From Anaerolineae bacterium (GTDB taxonomy: Bacteria > Chloroflexota > Anaerolineae > Promineifilales > Promineifilaceae), in assembly GCA_028277515.1 (NCBI GenBank), contig JANQGC010000341.1, positions 1-19,213 on the forward strand: a DNA stretch of 19,213 nt. Direction: 5' to 3'. Position 1 is the first letter of the stretch, and every line of letters starts with the position of its first letter. Below, in pieces: positions 14,048-19,213 of this stretch. The notes beneath the pieces were generated by a model. That model did not search any database, was not told where the DNA came from, and saw nothing but the letters and a program-made list of their open reading frames with translations. Made by a program: the position numbers and the translations under genes.

Positions 14048-14075
14048 GTTGTTGAAATTTTTCAGCCATTTGAAT

Positions 14076-14080
14076 CAGGG
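14076..14080 (+). promoter_or_regulatory. Shine-Dalgarno-like site that decides the hydrolase start
   Basis: CAGGG lies 9 bases before the TTG at 14090, downstream of the terminator. It indicates that translation starts at this TTG and not at the in-frame GTG at 14003, which is inside the T-box bulge. Confidence 0.55.
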
Positions 14081-14089
14081 AAACTGGTT

Positions 14090-14683
14090 TTGAACGATAT
14101 TTACATTAATATTTCGCAAACGACAGTATTTGGAAAAGCGGCGGGTGACCCTGGTAATTTGTTGGTTTTAGGTCTCCATGGCTGGAGTCAACGCAATGGC
14201 TGGCATACCTGGCAACCTATGATTGAACCATTGGCTGATGCCGGATTTTTTGTCGTGAGCGTTGATATGCCCGGCTGGGGGAAAAGTTCTCCCACCAGCG
14301 ATTCACCCCTGGTTGGAAAGGCAGCGGTAGAAGTTATCATCGAGATCTTAGATGCGTTGGAAGTTGACAGAGCTGCTTTGATGGGAAAAAGTTGGGGGGG
14401 AGGTGTTGCCGTCAAAACGGCCGTAGATTTTCCCGACCGGGTCAGTCACCTGATTTTAACGGCTCCGGCCTTACGTAATTATGGACAATTGAAGTCACTT
14501 CAACAACCAGCCCTACTCGTCTGGGCAGAAGATGATCCGGTTATTCCAATGGCTCACGCGCAACGCTTTATTGACGCTGTTCCCCACACCGTATTGGTTA
14601 CATATAAAAACGGTGGCCATAGCGCTGCCCCGAAAAATGCAGATGATTTCGCCCCGAAAGCGATAGAATTCTTACATCATTAG
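14090..14683 (+). CDS. Small alpha/beta hydrolase
   Basis: With the TTG start the protein has 197 residues and the minimal alpha/beta hydrolase fold without a lid. Motifs are the oxyanion region LGLHGWSQRNGW, the strand FVVSVDMPGWGKS, the nucleophile elbow GKSWGGG (Ser), the acid in WAEDDPVIP, and the catalytic His in NGGHSAAP. It resembles the ABHD14-like group of short serine hydrolases; the substrate is unknown. The longest open frame begins with GTG at 14003, but that codon and the first 29 codons lie in the T-box antiterminator and terminator, so they are leader RNA. The gene is under T-box control and ends 17 bases before leuS, so it is in the same transcript. A role linked to leucine or aminoacyl-tRNA metabolism is only inferred from position. 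Confidence 0.82.
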   Translation: MNDIYINISQTTVFGKAAGDPGNLLVLGLHGWSQRNGWHTWQPMIEPLADAGFFVVSVDMPGWGKSSPTSDSPLVGKAAVEVIIEILDALEVDRAALMGKSWGGGVAVKTAVDFPDRVSHLILTAPALRNYGQLKSLQQPALLVWAEDDPVIPMAHAQRFIDAVPHTVLVTYKNGGHSAAPKNADDFAPKAIEFLHH

Positions 14684-14700
14684 GGAGTATTTATATCTTT

Positions 14701-17148
14701 ATGACCATTCAATATAATCCCGGAGAAGTAGAGGCTAAATGGCAGAAAATTTGGTCTGAAACGGATCTGTACAGACAGACAATCGACACTTCCAAGCCCA
14801 AACATTATGCCCTGACGATGTTGCCCTATCCATCGGGCGACTTGCACATTGGGCATTGGTATGCCATGGCTCCGAGTGATGCAAGGGCCAGATTTATGCG
14901 CATGAAGGGTTTTAATGTCCTGTTTCCTATTGGATTTGATGCCTTTGGATTACCGGCTGAAAATGCGGCCATTCAGCGCAATATCCATCCGGCAATCTGG
15001 ACGTTTGACAACATTGAAAATATGCGTGGGCAGTTACGCAGTATGGGGACTATGTTTGATTGGGAACGGGAAGCGGTGTCGGCCGATCCTTCATATTATA
15101 AATGGACCCAATGGTTTTTCAAAAAACTCATCGAAATGGGATTAGCTTATCGTCAGATGGCAGCGGTCGATTTTTGCCCCAACTGCAATACGACATTGGC
15201 CAGAGAACAGGTATGGGGCGAAGATAATCATTGCGAACGCTGCGGAACGCCAGTTATTAAAAAAGACCTGGAACAGTGGTTCTTCAAAATAACCGATTAT
15301 GCCGAGGAACTGTTAGATTTCAGCGAGATCAATTGGCCCGACCGCGTAAAATTGATGCAGACCAATTGGATCGGCCGCTCCGAAGGGGCTAATGTGACAT
15401 TCCACACGGAATTTGGTGACCCCATCGAAATTTTCACGACCAGGCCAGATACATTGTGGGGGGCAACGTTCATGGTTCTGGCGCCTGAGCATCCCTTAGT
15501 TGATAAAATCACAACGCCTGAACAAGCCGTGGATGTATTAGCCTACCGAGAGCAGGCGAAACGATTAAGCGAGATCGACCGTGAGGCTGCGGATAGGGAA
15601 AAAACCGGCATTTTTACCGGGGCATACGCTATTAATCCGGTCAATAATGCCCGCATTCCCATATGGATCGCCGATTATGTGTTGATGACCTATGGCTCCG
15701 GCGCCATTATGGCTGTTCCGGCTCATGATGAACGAGATTTCGAGTTCGCAACAAAATACGGCCTGGAAATCATTGAAGTTATTCAAATGCCAGGGCGAGA
15801 AGATTCGGTTGGTCCATTGACAGAAGCGTTTACATCGAAAAGTGAAGGGGTCATGATCAACTCCGGCCAATTTGATGGCACGTCGGTTAAAGATGCCATA
15901 TCAACAGTGACAACCTGGCTGGAAGATGAGGGCAAAGGTGAGGGAGCGGTCAATTATCGCTTGCGCGATTGGTTGATCAGCCGCCAACGTTATTGGGGCG
16001 CACCTATTCCCGTTGTGTATTGTCCGGATCATGGCGCTGTGCCGGTGCCGGATGAAAAGTTGCCCGTTCTCCTGCCGGAGGATGTGGAGTTTGTGCCGAC
16101 CGGTGAGAGTCCTTTGAAATTTCATGATAGTTTCCTGCATACGGAATGCCCTGTTTGTGAAAAACCGGCGCTCAGGGAAACGGATACGATGGATACATTT
16201 ATGTGCTCATCATGGTACCAATATCGCTATCTAAGTCCTGATTATGAACTTGCTCCTTTCGATCCTGAAGAAGGAGCTTATTGGCTGCCCGTTGACCAAT
16301 ATACAGGTGGGATTGAACATGCAACGATGCACTTGATTTATACACGCTTTTTCACCAAGGCGATGCGCGAGATGGGACTGGTAGAATTTGATGAGCCGAT
16401 GCTGGCTTTGTATAACCAGGGTATGGTTCTCGGTGAGGACGGCGAGAAAATGTCTAAATCGCGAGGGAACGTCGTCGCGCCTGATAGTTTAGTGGATGCG
16501 TACGGGGCAGACACGGTCCGAACATATCTGATGTTCTTTGCCAAATGGGACCAGGGAGGTCCCTGGAACTATGATGGCATTAAAGGTCCGCAGCGTTTGT
16601 TAAATGATGTCTGGGATTTGGCAATGACTGGCTACGAATCCGGATCAATTGAGCAAAAAGCAAACCAGGCTTTACAACGCAAGACACACCAGGTGATTCA
16701 AAAAGTCACCGAAGATTTTGAAGGTTTTTCATTTAACACGGCCGTTGCGGCGATCATGGAACTGCGCAACAGTTTGCAAGCGGCGCGGCGTGAGAAAAAT
16801 GTTGCTGAAGCAATCTGGCATGAAGCGGTGGATAATATGCTGCTGTTATTGGCGCCTATGGCACCGCATATCACGGAAGAGTTGTGGTCGCAGCGAGGCA
16901 AATCATATAGCATTCACCAACAGTCCTGGCCGGTATGGGATCCAGATATTGTCAAGGAGGAAAGTATTACTCTCATTGTTCAGGTCAATGGTAAGGTGCG
17001 TGACCGGATGGTTGTCCCTGCCAATACGGATGATGATGACCTGCGCAAATTAGCTCTGGCTTCAGAAAATGTTCAGCGATATCTGATTGACAAAGAACCA
17101 CGAAAGGTCATTGTTGTAAAGGGCAAATTGGTAAACGTCGTAGTTTAA
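14701..17148 (+). CDS. leuS: Leucyl-tRNA synthetase
   Basis: The 815-residue class Ia synthetase charges tRNA-Leu in the cytosol. It shows PYPSGDLHIGH (HIGH at 49-52), a zinc-ribbon insert CPNCNTTLAREQ with CERCG, the CP1 editing domain with the threonine-rich TTRPDTLWGAT (246-255) and the Asp-containing VPAHDERDFEFA, the catalytic LRDWLISRQRYWG, the leucine-specific METDTMDTF-like TMDTFMCSSWYQ, and KMSKS at 583-587. The C-terminal anticodon and LeuS C domains end with VNGKVRDRMVVPA and VIVVKGKLVNVVV. The length is normal for bacteria. GGAG at 14684-14687 is 13 bases from the ATG, somewhat far. The T-box with CUC specifier upstream matches its role: low charged tRNA-Leu would raise its expression. 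A terminator follows 31 bases after the stop. Confidence 0.97.
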   Translation: MTIQYNPGEVEAKWQKIWSETDLYRQTIDTSKPKHYALTMLPYPSGDLHIGHWYAMAPSDARARFMRMKGFNVLFPIGFDAFGLPAENAAIQRNIHPAIWTFDNIENMRGQLRSMGTMFDWEREAVSADPSYYKWTQWFFKKLIEMGLAYRQMAAVDFCPNCNTTLAREQVWGEDNHCERCGTPVIKKDLEQWFFKITDYAEELLDFSEINWPDRVKLMQTNWIGRSEGANVTFHTEFGDPIEIFTTRPDTLWGATFMVLAPEHPLVDKITTPEQAVDVLAYREQAKRLSEIDREAADREKTGIFTGAYAINPVNNARIPIWIADYVLMTYGSGAIMAVPAHDERDFEFATKYGLEIIEVIQMPGREDSVGPLTEAFTSKSEGVMINSGQFDGTSVKDAISTVTTWLEDEGKGEGAVNYRLRDWLISRQRYWGAPIPVVYCPDHGAVPVPDEKLPVLLPEDVEFVPTGESPLKFHDSFLHTECPVCEKPALRETDTMDTFMCSSWYQYRYLSPDYELAPFDPEEGAYWLPVDQYTGGIEHATMHLIYTRFFTKAMREMGLVEFDEPMLALYNQGMVLGEDGEKMSKSRGNVVAPDSLVDAYGADTVRTYLMFFAKWDQGGPWNYDGIKGPQRLLNDVWDLAMTGYESGSIEQKANQALQRKTHQVIQKVTEDFEGFSFNTAVAAIMELRNSLQAARREKNVAEAIWHEAVDNMLLLLAPMAPHITEELWSQRGKSYSIHQQSWPVWDPDIVKEESITLIVQVNGKVRDRMVVPANTDDDDLRKLALASENVQRYLIDKEPRKVIVVKGKLVNVVV

Positions 17149-17179
17149 AACCTCTATTTTCTCGAAAATTGAAGTGATT

Positions 17180-17212
17180 CGGCCGTTGCCTTGTTGGGTA
17201 ACGGCCGTTTTT
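17180..17212 (+). terminator. Intrinsic terminator after leuS
   Basis: CGGCCGTTGCC at 17180-17190 pairs with GGTAACGGCCG at 17197-17207 (11 bp with one G-U), around a 6-base loop, followed by five T at 17208-17212. Both arms carry the hexamer CGGCCG that is unusually common in this window. Confidence 0.9.
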
Positions 17213-17258
17213 ATAAGGAGATATTTGGTTCTTCGGGAGTTGTGTGCCTTGAGGCTCA

Positions 17259-17279
17259 TCGTTAAGGTCCTCTTAACGA
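17259..17279. repeat. 8-bp inverted repeat, possible regulatory hairpin
   Basis: TCGTTAAG 17259-17266 is the exact reverse complement of CTTAACGA 17272-17279, with 5 bases between. It lies in the 195-bp gap between the leuS terminator and the secreted glycosidase gene, about 130 bases before the latter's start. It has no U-run, so an operator or leader hairpin is more likely than a terminator. No other structure stands out in this gap. Confidence 0.45.
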
Positions 17280-17407
17280 AATGTTCACAAAGATGGTATG
17301 GAGTTCCATTATGCCATTGGTAAAATTAGGAGTATCGCTTTTGTAAGAAATTACTTCCAGGCAAATTACACCTGAGATGCAATGATAAATTCTCTAGATA
17401 GCACAGT

Positions 17408-19213
17408 ATGATAAGCAAAAGTATCATAAGTAAAATATCAAAAGAGCGCAATTGGTTGAAATCGAGCCCCTTTCTCTCGCTGGTAATATTGGCGATTTTG
17501 CTTTTTTACACCCGAACAAGCGGACAGGCCCAGGAAGACCATTCCCCAATATTTGAGACGGTGTCATGGAATAATGTAATCGCATTTGGTGTTGATTTCA
17601 TCACCTCGGCTGAGTCTCATGCCGATGCGCAGCAATTAGCAAATGGTGTAGCATCCGGCGCCGGTTGGGATCGCTGGCCTATGTACTGGTTTAATATTGA
17701 AACGAGTGAAGGTCAATTTGATTGGTCGCGGCAGGATGCGGCCGTTCAGGCTGACATTGACTATGGCTTGCAGCTTAACGCTATCCTTTTGGGGACGCCA
17801 AGTTTTTATACGACCGGTTTTTTCAGGCAAATGGACCAGCCTTTCCAGCACGCTCCTCGACCCGGTATCCTGGCATTGCAATCGCCGGAAACAGCAACGC
17901 CCAAAGGGCTGTATGGTCCGGTATTTATGGATGGGGATGCGCCTGGTCCGGGAAAAGTAATCAATCCCAACAATAAATGGGCGGTGTTTGTTTACGAGGC
18001 GGTCAATCGTTATAAACCTGGCGGCGCATTAGCGCAGGAGAATGGCTGGCCGGATGGTGCCGGAGTAACCCATTGGGAAATGTGGAATGAACCCGATCTG
18101 AATTTCTTTTGGGATGCCAGTTTAGGCGATTATGCTCGTTTGTTGAAAGTGGGTTACCTGGCGGCCAAACACGCCGATCCCAACGCCCAAATTATGTCTG
18201 GTGCGATGGCCAATAATTGGCAGCGCCCGGATTACTATGACAATATCCTGGATGTATACGAGAACGATGCATTAGCTTCTGACAATAATTACTTTCACGA
18301 TATTATGGCTACGCATAATTATTTCGCAGCCTGGCGCTCCTGGTATTATGTTGAGGTAGCTAAAGAGGCGATGAGAGAGCACAATCTGGCTGAGAAGCCA
18401 ATCTGGCTCAATGAATCCGGCGTTCCTGCCTGGGATGATTATCCAGGTCCTGTATGGGATCCGTTAAGTCCGTTAAGAGCGACTGAATTGGAACAGGCGG
18501 ATTTCGCGATTCAAAGTGCTTTTCATGCTCTTTCCGGGGGAGCGGATGCTATTTTTCATTTTCAGCTTTATGATGGCTGCGGCAATCAGCCTGCCGGCAC
18601 CAATTTTCCGCCACATAATGGCGAATTGTGTGATGAGAATGGGCAATACAATGGAAAACCTTGTGCCGGTGACGCCAATGGATTGTTCAGTAATCCCACC
18701 GATGCCGCTTGCTTCAGGCAGCATCCCCAGCCGGAAACAGCCCGCCCGGTTTTTACCGCATTTAAGATATTGACTACCTATCTGCAAGGAGTAGAACCTG
18801 ATTGGCGAGAGCAGCCGGGTGATCCTTTAAATGATCCCACTTGCCCGGGGCCGGGAGGTCCCCAAGAGTGGGTGGGGTTGTATAATCCACAGTTAAAGAA
18901 GCGCGTAGTCGGTATGTGGGCGCGCTGTGGAAAAGATGAAATCGCGATCATCGCTGCTACCGACCCTGGCGGATTGGCCGAGCTAATTGCGCCGGATGGG
19001 AGCGTCATTGAAATTTCGGCCGAGAACGGCTTCTATCAGATCCCACTGCCTGCGGCAACCAACCGCAACCCGTTTCCTGGTCAAAGCATCAATTCCTCAT
19101 ATCCAATTGGGGGTCGTCCCGTCATTTTAATTGAAAATGATTATCGGGGGAATCCGCCAACGGCCACACCGACAATAACGCCAACGGCAACGATCACACC
19201 GACGGCAACGATT
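17408..19213 (+). CDS. Secreted glycoside hydrolase-like protein (clan GH-A type), 3' truncated by window edge
   Basis: The frame is open for 602 codons to the end of the window with no stop. Residues 1-42 form a signal peptide: basic start (KSIISKISKERNWLK), hydrophobic core FLSLVILAILLFY and a probable cut after GQA. The next 450 or so residues look like a (beta/alpha)8 glycosidase: WPMYWFNIETSEGQFDW, the acid/base Glu228 in HWEMWNEPD, and the likely nucleophile Glu336 in IWLNESG. This pair at strands 4 and 7 is the clan GH-A pattern and recalls GH39 or GH5-type enzymes; the sugar substrate is unknown. A Cys-rich insert (YDGCGNQPAG to DAACFRQHP) may be disulphide-bonded. The chain then enters a Thr-Pro-rich linker, probably leading to a surface anchor or sorting domain beyond the window. 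No clear Shine-Dalgarno precedes the ATG. Confidence 0.85.
   Translation, partial: MISKSIISKISKERNWLKSSPFLSLVILAILLFYTRTSGQAQEDHSPIFETVSWNNVIAFGVDFITSAESHADAQQLANGVASGAGWDRWPMYWFNIETSEGQFDWSRQDAAVQADIDYGLQLNAILLGTPSFYTTGFFRQMDQPFQHAPRPGILALQSPETATPKGLYGPVFMDGDAPGPGKVINPNNKWAVFVYEAVNRYKPGGALAQENGWPDGAGVTHWEMWNEPDLNFFWDASLGDYARLLKVGYLAAKHADPNAQIMSGAMANNWQRPDYYDNILDVYENDALASDNNYFHDIMATHNYFAAWRSWYYVEVAKEAMREHNLAEKPIWLNESGVPAWDDYPGPVWDPLSPLRATELEQADFAIQSAFHALSGGADAIFHFQLYDGCGNQPAGTNFPPHNGELCDENGQYNGKPCAGDANGLFSNPTDAACFRQHPQPETARPVFTAFKILTTYLQGVEPDWREQPGDPLNDPTCPGPGGPQEWVGLYNPQLKKRVVGMWARCGKDEIAIIAATDPGGLAELIAPDGSVIEISAENGFYQIPLPAATNRNPFPGQSINSSYPIGGRPVILIENDYRGNPPTATPTITPTATITPTATI
19154..19213 (+). 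repeat. Thr-Pro linker coding repeat
   Basis: The last 20 codons encode a low-complexity run of the form TPTATI, with ACG/ACA-CCG/CCA-ACG-GCA codons repeated almost in register. Such linkers separate catalytic and wall- or surface-binding domains in secreted Chloroflexota proteins and are prone to length change. It continues past the window. Confidence 0.85.

Noticed and set aside
14003..14089. N-terminal extension of the alpha/beta hydrolase from the GTG at 14003
   Set aside because: These bases form the T-box bulge, antiterminator and terminator, so they are leader RNA; a TTG with a ribosome site lies at 14090.

Overview
The window reads as a chromosomal segment of an uncultured-type Chloroflexota bacterium (Anaerolineae/Ardenticatenia-like). 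Pointers are the LysW-dependent alpha-aminoadipate lysine genes, a canonical T-box leader outside the Firmicutes, a secreted glycosidase with a Thr-Pro linker, and G+C near one half. The lineage call is inference. The hexamer CGGCCG recurs about 40 times, in genes, linkers and a terminator.

Layout. (1) 1-5940, plus strand: six tightly packed lysine genes, lysJ (5' cut by the window), lysK, homocitrate synthase, lysT, lysU and homoisocitrate dehydrogenase. They cover the homocitrate-to-homoisocitrate half of the pathway and the last two steps on the LysW carrier. lysW/X/Y/Z are not in view and may lie upstream. (2) 5941-6559: a small two-helix membrane protein gene on the minus strand, bracketed by two inverted repeats. 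(3) 6560-8548: a tandem-Nudix protein and a TVGYG potassium channel with a cytosolic RCK domain, 6 nt apart. (4) 8690-11276: a small acidic protein with a strong terminator, then a convergent 726-residue membrane protein with a degenerate PP2C-like head. (5) 11335-11607, minus: an Rdx (SelW-type) gene with an in-frame TGA exactly at the CxxU redox site, preceded by a good Shine-Dalgarno and followed by a plausible bacterial SECIS hairpin. An ordinary gene caller splits it. (6) 11747-13484: an XRE-type regulator divergent from a class I methyltransferase. (7) 13554-17212: a near-consensus promoter, tRNA-Ala(CGC), a complete T-box Stem I with specifier CUC (Leu), tRNA-Ala(GGC), the T-box antiterminator and terminator, an alpha/beta hydrolase, leuS and a terminator. 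(8) 17408-end: a secreted clan GH-A-like glycosidase, open at the window edge.

The two most notable observations are the intact tRNA-Ala gene lying inside the leucine T-box leader, between the codon-reading Stem I and the antiterminator, and the unannotated selenoprotein candidate. If the leader is transcribed as one RNA, tRNA maturation by RNase P and RNase Z would cut the sensor away from its switch, so tRNA processing and leuS control would be physically coupled.
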